Part shown: positions 26,247 to 34,956 of the stretch, one piece after another | Layout: every line of letters starts with the position of its first letter | How positions within the stretch are numbered: the stretch's first letter is position 1 | Origin: an uncultured Muribaculaceae bacterium | GTDB lineage: Bacteria > Bacteroidota > Bacteroidia > Bacteroidales > Muribaculaceae | Assembly: GCA_944320595.1 (NCBI GenBank) | Contig: CALUIB010000006.1 | Location: 62,001-126,000 of the forward strand | Length of the DNA: 64,000 nucleotides | Direction of reading: 5' to 3' | Position numbers and translations under genes: made by a program | The notes under the pieces: model-generated | What the model was told of the DNA's origin: nothing | The model's input: only the letters and a program-made list of their open reading frames with translations | The model's database searches: none

Positions 26247-26981
26247 TTAGTCCTCTTTTATTGGTGACAATATGTGTTTATTAACGTATTCGTTGAAAAC
26301 ATTCTTGTAAGAGTCGGAAATCGGTATGTACTGTTTCCCGAACACTATGCGGTTACGCTCTATAAGGCGCACCTTCGACATCTGTACAATGAACGAGCGA
26401 TGCACACGCATGAAACGCGAAGACGGCAAACCAGCCTCGAATGTCTTGAGGCTCATGAGCGACATCACACATCCGCCGGTGCTTTCAAGGTATATCTTCA
26501 CATAGTCCTTCAGCCCTTCGATGTAAAGAATGTCGTCGATGGGAATCTGCACCAGCTTGTATTCGCTCTTCACGAGTATGCTGTCGATGCCCTCGTTGCC
26601 CGACCGCGCACGTTCTTCAAGCACAAACCACCGCAAGGCCCTATTTGCCGCCTCCATGAACTCGGTGTAGCTTACCGGCTTTAGCAGGTAGTCGAGCGCA
26701 TTCACGCGGAACGCCTCGATGGCATAACGGTCAAACGCCGTCACAAACACCACCCTGCAATGCGGCGGCACCACCCGTGCAAACTCGGTGCCGTTAAGCT
26801 CCGACATCTGTATGTCAAGGAACACGAGGTCAATGTCTTCCTCTATGATAGTCTTTATCGCCGACGATGCCGATGGGAAAGCATTTACGAATTCCAAGAA
26901 CGGCGTCTTCTCCACATAGCCTTTTATCAAGTCGAGGGCCAATGGTTCATCGTCGATAACGCAGCATCTTATTTTTCTCAT
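26247..26981 (-). CDS. LytTR-family response regulator
   Basis: A 244-residue regulator. The receiver domain (residues 1-120) has the acidic pocket CCVIDDEP, phospho-acceptor Asp56 (DLVFLDIQM), Thr in FVTAFD and Lys in LLKPV. The LytTR DNA-binding domain (about 145-240) contains ILVKSEYKLVQIPIDDILYI, the GLKDYVKIYL core and RVHRSFIVQMSKV. It receives phosphate from the LytS-type kinase encoded 25 bp upstream and probably controls the whole efflux operon of which it is the last gene. Confidence 0.95.
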   Translation of the reverse strand: MRKIRCCVIDDEPLALDLIKGYVEKTPFLEFVNAFPSASSAIKTIIEEDIDLVFLDIQMSELNGTEFARVVPPHCRVVFVTAFDRYAIEAFRVNALDYLLKPVSYTEFMEAANRALRWFVLEERARSGNEGIDSILVKSEYKLVQIPIDDILYIEGLKDYVKIYLESTGGCVMSLMSLKTFEAGLPSSRFMRVHRSFIVQMSKVRLIERNRIVFGKQYIPISDSYKNVFNEYVNKHILSPIKED

Positions 26982-27006
26982 TGTTCAATCAAAATTTCAT
27001 TTTGCA

Positions 27007-28131
27007 TTATTTATTTTCCTGTAAATCTATCTCAAGATTAGCCACATACAAGCTACCGTCGGCCTCTTGCTGTTGCGACAACTGGTAACGCCCGTTGTAG
27101 AGTATCGACAATTGCCGTTTCAAGTTGGCAATTCCTATGCCGCTGCCGCTGCGGTCGTTGCCGTCCTTTGGGAAACAGCTGTTGGCAACCCGGCACACCA
27201 CCTTGGAACCCTCCACCTTTATGCCAATGTCGATTACCGATTTTTGGCTCCCCGACACCCCATGCTTGAAAGCATTCTCCACAAGGGAGATGAACATGAG
27301 CGGCGCAATTTGCAACCCCACACCCTGCCTTTCATCAATCGATACTTTCAGCGTGGTATTGTCTCCAAGCCTCAGGCGCATGAGCTCGATATAATTCTTC
27401 ACAAAGAGCATATCCTTGTCGAGCGGAACAGTCTTGCTGTCGTTTTCATACAACACATACCTCAACAACTGGCTCAGTTCGTGCACGGCATATTGCGCCC
27501 TTTCCTGGCTTATGCCTATCAAGGCATAAATGTTATTGAGCGTGTTGAACAGGAAATGTGGGTTGAGCTGGTTCTTCAGGTTCTTCAACTCCATCTCCTT
27601 GCGCTCCACTGCCATCTTTTGCTCATATTGCTCCCACTTTAGCCATTTCTCGCTTAGTTTCAACGCTATGCTTATGCATATCGACAGCACCATCATCAAG
27701 AAATCGCGTGAGAACATCCCTTGCAAGCCCCGTATCACCCATTCCTTTTCGGTCAATGCGTGATTGTAAGGGAACATTCCCTTGCCTGCATCGGGCGGCA
27801 TCTCTGGCGGATAACATAAATAATGCACCCCAAAGATAAGAAATAAATATGAAACAACAAAGAATAAATTTATTATAAAATACAACCAAATTCGCTTTCG
27901 ACGAAAAAGATATTTATCGATAAGCAAATAATAGTTTAAATAGAACACTATGATATACCCCAGCGTGTGGACATACACAAACTTGGGCATAGTGCGTCCC
28001 CACGAAAGAAGGACTTCGGGCATGACGAACACTATGACAAGCACTATGAGATGCGTGGCAAAGCGGGCAAGCCTCGCATTGCGCCTGTAAGGCTCCTTTG
28101 CCACTTCGTTTAGGCCACCACGGTTACTCAT
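27007..28131 (-). CDS. LytS/YehU-type sensor histidine kinase
   Basis: A 374-residue inner-membrane kinase. Four hydrophobic helices (about residues 25-45, 52-72, 82-105 and 143-160) are followed by a coiled linker and the His_kinase domain, with phospho-acceptor His192 (LKNQLNPHFLFNTLNN). An HATPase_c domain carries the N-box SLVENAFKHG and G-box SGSGIGIANLKRQL. No separate periplasmic sensor domain is visible, so it probably senses the membrane or its neighbours. Its first 8 nt overlap the permease gene, coupling sensor to transporter. Confidence 0.94.
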   Translation of the reverse strand: MSNRGGLNEVAKEPYRRNARLARFATHLIVLVIVFVMPEVLLSWGRTMPKFVYVHTLGYIIVFYLNYYLLIDKYLFRRKRIWLYFIINLFFVVSYLFLIFGVHYLCYPPEMPPDAGKGMFPYNHALTEKEWVIRGLQGMFSRDFLMMVLSICISIALKLSEKWLKWEQYEQKMAVERKEMELKNLKNQLNPHFLFNTLNNIYALIGISQERAQYAVHELSQLLRYVLYENDSKTVPLDKDMLFVKNYIELMRLRLGDNTTLKVSIDERQGVGLQIAPLMFISLVENAFKHGVSGSQKSVIDIGIKVEGSKVVCRVANSCFPKDGNDRSGSGIGIANLKRQLSILYNGRYQLSQQQEADGSLYVANLEIDLQENK

Positions 28132-29344
28132 ATCGTAATGCTTCTATTGGGTCAAGGTTCGATGCTTTCTTGGCCGGGTACCAGCCGAAGAATACCCCGG
28201 TCAGGGTGCAGACGAGGAACGACAGCACCACCGAATAGCCTTGTATGGCTATGGGCCAGTTAAGTATCCCTTTCACCACAAAGGCCGCCGTGCAACCGGC
28301 TATTATGCCTATGATGCCACCGGTGATGCTTATTATCACCGACTCAATCAAGAACTGCGACAAAATATCGAAACCGCGGGCACCGATGCTCATGCGTAAG
28401 CCTATCTCGCGTGTGCGCTCGGTCACCGACACATACATTATGTTCATGATGCCTATGCCGCCCACCAGCAGCGATATGCCAGCTATGCAGGCAAGCAGCG
28501 TGGTCATCATGTCGCTCGTGGAGCTGAGCATATTGCTCAATTCCTGCTGCGAGTGTATGCGGAAGTCATCGTCGTCGGCAGCCTTGAGCTTATGGTTGGT
28601 GCGCAGCACCTCGGTTATCTCGTCTATGGCCATGTCGGTATATTCCTCCGATGTTGCCGAACATATAATGCCTTGTATGTAGTCGATGGCAAGCACACGT
28701 TTCATCACCGTGGTATAGGGAGCCAGCACTATGTCGTCCTGGTCCTGCCCCATGCTGTTATACCCCTTGGCCTCAAGCACACCTATAACCGTGAGCGGCA
28801 ACTTGTCGAAACGTATCACCTTGCCCACAGGGCTACCGCCGTCGGGGAACAGCTCATCTACTATCGTCTGCCCTATTATGCACACCTTGGCAGCCGACTT
28901 CACATCGCGGTCGGTGAATACGTTGCCGTCGGCCACCGTCAGGCGGCGAATGTCCAAGTAGTCGCTCGTAACGCCGTTAATCGACGAAGGGTAGTTGTTG
29001 TTCCCGTTGACATACTGACCCGAGCTGCTCACGTTGGGCGACACGCCCACCACATGGTCGCACTTGCTGCGTATGGCCTCATAGTCGGCCATCTTCAGCG
29101 TCTGCATGTCCTCGGCGCTTTGGCGCACACCGCCGCGCATATCGGCACCCGGCATTATCATTATCATGTTCGACCCCATCTCCGATATTTGGGCGCGAAT
29201 GCTCTCTTTCGACCCCTGGCCTATTGCAAGCATGGTAATGACCGATGCCACGCCTATTATAATGCCCAGCATCGTCAAGAAGCAACGCATCTTATTGTTG
29301 CTTAATGCCTTGAGCGCTATCTTAAATAAATTGGTTAGATTCAT
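28124..29344 (-). CDS. MacB/FtsX-type ABC transporter permease
   Basis: A 406-residue permease: an N-terminal helix with MLGIIIGVASVITMLAIGQGSK (about residues 24-45), a large periplasmic MacB_PCD domain (about 50-245), and three C-terminal helices in the FtsX domain (ISLLVGGIGIMNIMYVSVTER, then two more to residue 395). The conserved ERTREIGLRMSIGA segment links to the ATPase. With the ATPase, fusion protein and TolC it forms a tripartite exporter of the MacAB-TolC kind, moving substrates from the periplasm to outside. Confidence 0.94.
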   Translation of the reverse strand: MNLTNLFKIALKALSNNKMRCFLTMLGIIIGVASVITMLAIGQGSKESIRAQISEMGSNMIMIMPGADMRGGVRQSAEDMQTLKMADYEAIRSKCDHVVGVSPNVSSSGQYVNGNNNYPSSINGVTSDYLDIRRLTVADGNVFTDRDVKSAAKVCIIGQTIVDELFPDGGSPVGKVIRFDKLPLTVIGVLEAKGYNSMGQDQDDIVLAPYTTVMKRVLAIDYIQGIICSATSEEYTDMAIDEITEVLRTNHKLKAADDDDFRIHSQQELSNMLSSTSDMMTTLLACIAGISLLVGGIGIMNIMYVSVTERTREIGLRMSIGARGFDILSQFLIESVIISITGGIIGIIAGCTAAFVVKGILNWPIAIQGYSVVLSFLVCTLTGVFFGWYPAKKASNLDPIEALRYE

Positions 29345-29361
29345 TATGTTTCAGTCTCCTT

Positions 29362-30117
29362 TTAATCTTCTTCGGCAGGCAGGGAATCAAATACCTCTTG
29401 CGCCGAGCGTATGTTGGTGTTCACTTCATCGCTCACAATCTTGCCATCGCGCAGCACTATGTTGCGGCTGCTGAATTGCGACAGCTCGGGGTTGTGCGTC
29501 ACGAATATTATGGTGCGCCCCATGCTGTGCAACTTCTGGAACAGCACAAGTATGCTGTAAGAGGTGCGCGTGTCAAGGTTGCCCGTGGCCTCGTCGGCAA
29601 GTATAAGCACGGGGTTGTTGACAAGGGCGCGAGCTATGGCCACACGTTGCTGCTGGCCGCCCGACATCTGGTTCGACTTGTGGTACATTCGGTCGTGCAG
29701 CCCCACCTGTTCCAGTGCCTCGGTGGCACGGCACACACGTTCACGCGCCGATACGCTGCTATTGTACAGCAGCGGCAACTCCACATTCTCAATTGCTGTG
29801 GTCTTGGGAAGCAGGTTGTAACTTTGGAACACAAAGCCTATCTTGCGGTTGCGCAGGCGGGCGCGGTCGTTCTTGCCCATGGTACGCACAGCCACCCCGT
29901 CGAGGTAATACTCCCCGGCAGTGGGAGTGTCCAAGCAACCGAGCAAGTTGAGCAGCGTTGACTTTCCAGACCCCGACGTACCCATGATGGTGACAAACTC
30001 CCCTTCATGAATTACGAACGAAACGCCGCGCAACGCATGCACTTCCTCGTTGCCCACCTTGAAGTACCGCTTTATGCCATCGAGCCTTATTATCTCCTTC
30101 TTTTCTCCCATAGCCAT
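29362..30117 (-). CDS. MacB/LolD-type ABC transporter ATPase
   Basis: A 251-residue ATPase. Walker A is GTSGSGKST, the Q-loop VFQSYNLLP, the signature [15 protein letters not shown], Walker [12 protein letters not shown] and the H-loop FVTHNPE. The start is placed at ATG 30117 (30111 is also possible) because the longer in-frame reading overlaps the preceding gene with non-conserved sequence. It lies 5 nt after the fusion-protein gene and 17 nt before the permease. Confidence 0.95.
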   Translation of the reverse strand: MAMGEKKEIIRLDGIKRYFKVGNEEVHALRGVSFVIHEGEFVTIMGTSGSGKSTLLNLLGCLDTPTAGEYYLDGVAVRTMGKNDRARLRNRKIGFVFQSYNLLPKTTAIENVELPLLYNSSVSARERVCRATEALEQVGLHDRMYHKSNQMSGGQQQRVAIARALVNNPVLILADEATGNLDTRTSYSILVLFQKLHSMGRTIIFVTHNPELSQFSSRNIVLRDGKIVSDEVNTNIRSAQEVFDSLPAEED

Positions 30118-30121
30118 GCCG

Positions 30122-31378
30122 TCATTCACCACCTTTATTCTTGTTCTTGTCGCGGTCACGACCCGGAGGGCCTGGCATGAACGGGTTGCTTTCCCGTTCG
30201 GGGGCTTCTTCAAGCACTTCGGTGGTATATTGCAGAGCCACCTTGTCGCCCTCTTTCAGCCCGCTTTTAACTTCCACGCTTATGCCATTCTCCACGCCCA
30301 TTTCTATCTCGGTGGGTTCCAAGCGATTGTCGGCAGTCAACACCCACACAAGGCGACGGTTGTCGCCCGTCGATACCAATGGGTCGGGTATCTCGCCGTT
30401 CCCTTTGGGTTGTCCGGCTGGCGGCTCGGGCATCTGTCCGGCCACCGGCAGCCCCTCGGCATCGGCAAATTGCATAGGCTCAAAGCGCAGCACCTTTATG
30501 GGCAGCGTCAGCACATCCTTCTCCTCCATCACCTTTATGGTGACATTGGCCGTAAGTCCCGGAATTAGTTTGTGGTCGGGATTGGTGGTGCTGATAAGCA
30601 CCTCGTAGGTGGTAACATTCGTATCGGTAGTCGGACTTATGCGTACCTGCGTAACCTGCCCTTGGAATATGTCGTTGGGGAACGCATCGACGGTAAACTG
30701 GGCGTTCTGCCCCACCTTCACCGAACCTATATCGGCCTCGTCCACGTCGGCCACCACCTGCATCTTGTCAAGGTCGCCTATGGTGAACAGGTTGGCCACC
30801 TCCATATTCGATACCACCGTCTGCCCTATCTCCACTTCGCGCGATATTACTATCCCGTCCATCGGCGAGGTGATTTCGGCATAGCTCAAGTTGCGGGCCG
30901 CCGACACGCGGTTGGCCTGCATACGCTCATAGTTGGCTTTCGCCACAAGGTAGTCGCGGCGGCTCGTTTCATACTCATAGTCGCTTATTAGCTGCTTTTG
31001 GTGCAGAGCCTCGTCGCGCTCGTAATTCTTCTTGGTATATTCATAGTCGAGGCGCGCACTTTCAAGCTGCGCGTCGGCCGACTGTAGGTCGGCCTCAAGC
31101 GTGGTCTTGTCGATTTCGGCAATCAGCTGCCCTTCGGTCACAATAGAGTTGAAATCGGCAAACAGCTTTGCCACGATGCCTGTCACCTGCGTACCCACGT
31201 CAACCTGCGTGATACATTCAAGCGTTCCCGTGGCCGTCACCGACTCGGTTATCTCCCCACGGGTCACAGTGGCCGTCTGCAAGCTCACCTTTTCCTTTTT
31301 CGAGCAAGAAGTTGCCGATGCTACAAGCAATGCGGCCGCAGCGGCGCACATCTTCATTCCAAGCATATAGTGTTTCAT
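30122..31378 (-). CDS. HlyD/MacA-family periplasmic adaptor, lipoprotein
   Basis: A 418-residue membrane-fusion protein with a lipobox ATSC (Cys25) rather than a simple membrane anchor. A barrel-sandwich segment (ESVTATGTLECITQVDVGTQVTG), a coiled-coil hairpin (about residues 95-170, rich in Glu/Lys/Arg heptads), a second lipoyl half (EITSPMDGIVISREVEIGQTV) and beta-barrel domains follow. A Pro/Gly-rich insertion (PEPPAGQPKGNGEIPD) and C-terminal tail RDRDKNKNKGGE are present. It bridges permease and TolC. Confidence 0.93.
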   Translation of the reverse strand: MKHYMLGMKMCAAAAALLVASATSCSKKEKVSLQTATVTRGEITESVTATGTLECITQVDVGTQVTGIVAKLFADFNSIVTEGQLIAEIDKTTLEADLQSADAQLESARLDYEYTKKNYERDEALHQKQLISDYEYETSRRDYLVAKANYERMQANRVSAARNLSYAEITSPMDGIVISREVEIGQTVVSNMEVANLFTIGDLDKMQVVADVDEADIGSVKVGQNAQFTVDAFPNDIFQGQVTQVRISPTTDTNVTTYEVLISTTNPDHKLIPGLTANVTIKVMEEKDVLTLPIKVLRFEPMQFADAEGLPVAGQMPEPPAGQPKGNGEIPDPLVSTGDNRRLVWVLTADNRLEPTEIEMGVENGISVEVKSGLKEGDKVALQYTTEVLEEAPERESNPFMPGPPGRDRDKNKNKGGE

Positions 31379-31407
31379 TGTATATGAGAGTTGTTATAAT
31401 GTCGTTT

Positions 31408-32823
31408 TTATGGCAATGTTATGCCTTTGTTTTGGTAATAATCAAGCATTTTCAAGTTGAGCAAGGCCATATACTTGGCTTGCAGCAGCTGCAGCCGCGC
31501 CGTCAGCAGCGAGTTGTGCGACGACAGCAGGTCGAGCGTGTTCACAAGCCCCAGGCGGAACTGCTCGTTGGTCAGCTCGTCGGTGAGTGCCGCGCTGCGC
31601 ACCGTCTCCTTGCCGCTCACATACTGCGCCTGCGAGTTGCGAGCATCAAGGTAGGCCGTCTCGATGGTCTGAGCCACATCGTTGAGCAAGCCACGATAGT
31701 CGAGTATCGCGCTAAGTTTTGATGCACGCGCCTTGGCGACCTCGGTCTTAGTCTGTTTGCCGTCGAATATCGGCATCGATAGCGTTATGCCTATCTGCTC
31801 GTTGAAGTTGTGTTTCATTTGGCTGCCAAATGAATACTGGCTGCTCGAATTGGTACCCGTGCCCACCGAGCCGTTGAGCGAAATCGTAGGCATATAGCCC
31901 GACTGCGCAATCTTCACGTCAAGCTCACTCATGTCGCCCTGCAATGCGCTCTGCCTCACCTCGGGCAGCCACGCTATGGCCATGTTATACACCTCGGCCT
32001 TGTCGGGCAGCGGCTGTAGCACGGCCTCGTCGCCTATCGTAATGCTGTCGATTTGCATATCATATTCTATGCCTAATTCAAGCAACTGCTTCAGCTGCAT
32101 CTTGTTGGTTTCGTAGGTGCTTTCGGCAGTCACCACGTTATAACGGTCGGTCTGCCATTGTGATTCAAGCTGCACATAGTCCACGCGCGACATCTTCCCT
32201 GCTTTCATCAACTCCTCGCCGCGTTTCATCTGCGCCTCGCTCACCTCCATCGTCTGCCGCGCTATCTCTATCGCCTCGCGCGAGTAGAGTATCTGCAAGT
32301 AGTAATTCAGGATTTGTGTCTCCAGGCTGTTGGCCATCTGCTCCACGGCCATGTCGTTGATGTCGTTTTGCAGCTCGCTGCGCTTAATGTTGTTGCGCCT
32401 CTGGTTTCCGTTGAACACCGTCCAGCCGCCAGTAATCCCGTAGCTGCCATTGTAGGTGTTCTTGTTCACGCTGTTCAGTGTACCATTGCTCTCGTTGTAG
32501 GTGAAGTTCCCTCCAGCCGGACTTGGGTAATTGCTCAGCGAGTGCGACGTTGAGAAGTTGAACGTCGGCAACCACTGACCCCGTGCCGCCTCAAGGTCGT
32601 AACCACTCGATTCGCGCGTCAGCCGCGACTGGTGCAAGTCGATGTTGTTGGCACGGGCATACTCCACACACGCGCTGTACGACCACGTCTGCGGCAACCC
32701 CGTCGTCGCAGCTGCTGCCGCCGCCACCTGCACCGTGTCGGCCTCACCCGCCACAGCCGCAGCAGGGCTGCACAAGGCGGCAACCACGCATGCGCCGGTC
32801 ATCCATTCTTTAATAGTTTGCAT
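31408..32823 (-). CDS. TolC-family outer-membrane efflux protein
   Basis: A 471-residue protein with signal peptide (MQTIKEWMTGACVVAALCSPAAAVA) and two OEP repeats of long amphipathic helices, e.g. ESSGYDLEAARGQWLPTFNF, QTMEVSEAQMKRGEELMKAG, ALTDELTNEQFRLGLVNTLD. It forms the outer-membrane duct of the exporter. It is the first gene of the operon, so the kinase and regulator are made only when the exporter operon is transcribed. ATG 32823 is preferred over 32838 because it starts the signal peptide properly. Confidence 0.93.
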   Translation of the reverse strand: MQTIKEWMTGACVVAALCSPAAAVAGEADTVQVAAAAAATTGLPQTWSYSACVEYARANNIDLHQSRLTRESSGYDLEAARGQWLPTFNFSTSHSLSNYPSPAGGNFTYNESNGTLNSVNKNTYNGSYGITGGWTVFNGNQRRNNIKRSELQNDINDMAVEQMANSLETQILNYYLQILYSREAIEIARQTMEVSEAQMKRGEELMKAGKMSRVDYVQLESQWQTDRYNVVTAESTYETNKMQLKQLLELGIEYDMQIDSITIGDEAVLQPLPDKAEVYNMAIAWLPEVRQSALQGDMSELDVKIAQSGYMPTISLNGSVGTGTNSSSQYSFGSQMKHNFNEQIGITLSMPIFDGKQTKTEVAKARASKLSAILDYRGLLNDVAQTIETAYLDARNSQAQYVSGKETVRSAALTDELTNEQFRLGLVNTLDLLSSHNSLLTARLQLLQAKYMALLNLKMLDYYQNKGITLP

Positions 32824-32867
32824 TGTTTCGATAGTCAATTTTAGTCTATTCGTCTATAATTTCACAA

Positions 32868-32898
32868 CAAAAGTATATAACACCCCAAAAACCGCAAA
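32868..32898 (-). promoter_or_regulatory. Promoter of the efflux/LytTR operon
   Basis: Minus-strand TTTTG (ending at 32895) with a 19-bp spacer to TACTTTTG (32875-32868); predicted start near 32864, about 40 nt before tolC. 32899-33009 is low-complexity, C/A-rich and contains nothing recognisable. Confidence 0.65.
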
Positions 32899-33009
32899 AC
32901 ACAATAGATTAAACACCACCATTTGCACCAATCCCCCACGATTTAACGCCCAAATCCCCCATTCCCTCCACCGCCCCCTCCCCCATCTGTTAAAATTTCC
33001 ACCGCATAA

Positions 33010-33312
33010 TTATAAAAAACGTGTCCGAATATGCGGGCACATCAATCCCACACCTCCGAACACGTTCAAATTGCCATAACTCGTCACAGTACTATCCTCA
33101 TCAACTGTGGCAATATCTTCGTCCGACGATTGCCACAGCAAAGTCTTATACGTCGCATTCTCAGGAGATATCAATGCCGGCAACTGATATGCTTCATTTT
33201 CGTTCATCACTACACTTTTGTCAGTAATGACAAGAGACTCAACCGGAACAATCAGGCCATCCAACTCCTCGATAGTCCCAAAGAAGCCCACGCTTGTATA
33301 TGCAACTACCAC
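33010..33312 (-). pseudogene. Remnant of a bacterial Ig-like (Big_2) domain protein
   Basis: A short minus-strand frame beginning with GTG right after an in-frame stop and lacking any signal peptide. Residues 23-80 match a Big_2 Ig-like domain: VESLVITDKSVVMNENEAYQ, LPALISPENATYKTLLWQSS and DEDIATVDEDSTVTS. The domain then breaks off into unrelated sequence. Big_2 domains are parts of large surface proteins, so this is probably a decayed fragment and not a working gene. Confidence 0.55.
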
Positions 33313-33314
33313 CT

Positions 33315-33414
33315 TCGCCTTGCACTAATTTTCAATAAATTCGGCGGCGGCTCGGCTAAACAAAAAAATCGGCAAGCCGTTTTTTTGCTTTTGCTCTCGC
33401 CTTGCACTAATTTT
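33315..33414. repeat. Direct repeat of 18 bp, 82 bp apart, at the ruvX promoter
   Basis: TCGCCTTGCACTAATTTT occurs at 33315-33332 and 33397-33414. The second copy carries the ruvX -7 element; the first has lost the final TTTG match (TTTTC). Between them is an A-tract, CGGC-AA-GCCG hairpin and T-tract (33362-33387), terminator-like. Confidence 0.7.
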
Positions 33415-33415
33415 G
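33385..33415 (+). promoter_or_regulatory. ruvX promoter, leaderless arrangement
   Basis: TTG at 33385-33387, exact 20-bp spacer, TAATTTTG at 33408-33415. The ATG at 33420 is only 4 nt beyond, so transcription should start at or next to the start codon. Confidence 0.65.
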
Positions 33416-33419
33416 CAAC

Positions 33420-33845
33420 ATGGGAAGGATTTTATCTATCGACTTCGGACGCAAGCGGACGGGGCTGGCTGCCACCGACTCGCTGAAGATTGTGGCCAAC
33501 GGGCTGGCCACGGTGCCCACGGCACAGGTTATCGACTTCATAAAGAAATACATGGCCACCGAGGAGGTGGAACTGATAGTTGTGGGGCTGCCGCGGCAGA
33601 TGAACGGAGAACCGAGCGAAAGCACAAGGTACTTAAAACCGTTCCTCGACAGGCTGCGCAAGGAGCTGCCAGAGGTGCCGGTGGAGATGTTCGACGAGCG
33701 GTTCACGTCAACCATCGCCCATCGCTCGATGCTCGACGGCGGAATGAAGAAGATGGACCGCCGCGACAAGGCTATAGTCGATACCATAGCCGCCACTATC
33801 ATTCTCAACGACTATCTGCAAAGCCGCCAATACCAAAACCGATAG
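33420..33845 (+). CDS. ruvX: Holliday junction resolvase-like protein RuvX/YqgF
   Basis: A 141-residue RNase H-like protein of the YqgF family. Conserved ILSIDFGRKRTGLA with the first acidic residue (Asp8), VVGLPRQMNGEPSE, the second acidic site in MFDERFTSTIAHRSM, and the C-terminal DRRDKAIVDTIAATIIL with the third acid are intact. In E. coli the orthologue takes part in 16S rRNA 5' processing; a resolvase role is also proposed. It is followed after 4 nt by the Ntn-hydrolase gene. Confidence 0.94.
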   Translation: MGRILSIDFGRKRTGLAATDSLKIVANGLATVPTAQVIDFIKKYMATEEVELIVVGLPRQMNGEPSESTRYLKPFLDRLRKELPEVPVEMFDERFTSTIAHRSMLDGGMKKMDRRDKAIVDTIAATIILNDYLQSRQYQNR

Positions 33846-33849
33846 ACGA

Positions 33850-34956
33850 ATGAAATATTTTTATGCCGTCCTGTACTTGGTGCTTGCCTGCTCCGTTGGA
33901 GCTGAGGCTTGCACTTCGGCCATTGTTTCGGGGAAGGTGACGGCCAACGGCAGGCCGCTGCTGTGGAAGCACCGCGACACCTCCCGGCAGGACAACCGGG
34001 TGGAACGCATCGCCGCCACCGACTCCACACTTGAATATGTGGCACTGTTCAATGCCGACGACACCCTGTGCCGCGAGGCGTGGATAGGCTACAACAGCCG
34101 TGGATTTGCCGTGATGAACACCGCCGTATATAACTTGAAGGACGACACCGTTACCCAAATGGACCGCGAAGGCTTGCTGATGACCGAGGCACTGCGCCGG
34201 TGCGCCACGGTCGATGATTTTGAGCTGTTGTTGCGCCGCCTGCCAAAACCGCTCGGCGTGGAAGCCAACTTCGGGGTGATTGACGCACAGGGCAACGGGG
34301 CATACTTCGAGACCAGCAATTGGGATTACGTGAAATATGACCTTGCCGACGCTCCCAACGGGGTACTTGTGCGGACTAACTATGCCCACAGCGGACGCAA
34401 GGGGGAAGGCAAAGGGCATACGCGCGAGGCAAATGCATTGCACCTGCTAAGACCGCGCATAGCCGATGCCGACATATCGGCCGAGCTGTTGACCGAGACC
34501 CTTTCGCGCAGCTTTTACAGCAGCCGGCTGAACAAGGACTACACACATAGCGAAGCCACCTTGCAGGCCGACCAGGAGTTTATCCCACGCCCCACCTCGT
34601 GCTCGACGGTGGTAATCGAGGGGGTAACGCCGGGCGAAAGCCCCCAGCTGACCACTATGTGGGTCGGGCTTGGCTACCCACCATGCTCCGAGATACGCGC
34701 TGCATGGCTCGGCGAGGGTGGCGTGCCTGCCGAGTTGCGCGGCACAGGACCCAGCGGTCACTCGCCGCTGTGCGACACCGCCATTGCCCGTCGGGGCGAA
34801 GTGTTCAAGGCCAATGGGGAAATAGACTTAGGCAAACTATACAACAGCCAAGGCACCGGCTACTGCCAAATGCTTTCAAAACTCAACCACGATGCCTACC
34901 GCCGCGGATATGAGGTCATAGCCCGCAAACGACTACAACTGAATGGAAAAGATTGA
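33850..34956 (+). CDS. C45-type Ntn hydrolase (acyltransferase/amidase), exported
   Basis: A 368-residue protein with signal peptide ending VGAEA and Cys21 at the predicted cleavage point, followed by TSAIVSGKVTANGRPLLWKHRD. This is the N-terminal nucleophile pattern of C45/choloylglycine-hydrolase-related proteins, where the processed N-terminal Cys attacks an amide. Arg and Asp in the WKHRDTS segment, IGYNSRGFAVMNTA and GNGAYFETSNWDYVKYD fit the family core. Substrate (acyl amide, peptide or bile-acid-type conjugate) unknown; it is not a canonical bile salt hydrolase. It overlaps the next gene by 14 nt. Confidence 0.8.
   Translation: MKYFYAVLYLVLACSVGAEACTSAIVSGKVTANGRPLLWKHRDTSRQDNRVERIAATDSTLEYVALFNADDTLCREAWIGYNSRGFAVMNTAVYNLKDDTVTQMDREGLLMTEALRRCATVDDFELLLRRLPKPLGVEANFGVIDAQGNGAYFETSNWDYVKYDLADAPNGVLVRTNYAHSGRKGEGKGHTREANALHLLRPRIADADISAELLTETLSRSFYSSRLNKDYTHSEATLQADQEFIPRPTSCSTVVIEGVTPGESPQLTTMWVGLGYPPCSEIRAAWLGEGGVPAELRGTGPSGHSPLCDTAIARRGEVFKANGEIDLGKLYNSQGTGYCQMLSKLNHDAYRRGYEVIARKRLQLNGKD

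Noticed and set aside
33850-34956. Bile salt hydrolase
   Set aside because: The N-terminal Cys fold is shared, but the C45-like motif CTSAIVSGKVTANGRPLLWK and the remaining pattern differ from canonical bile salt hydrolases.
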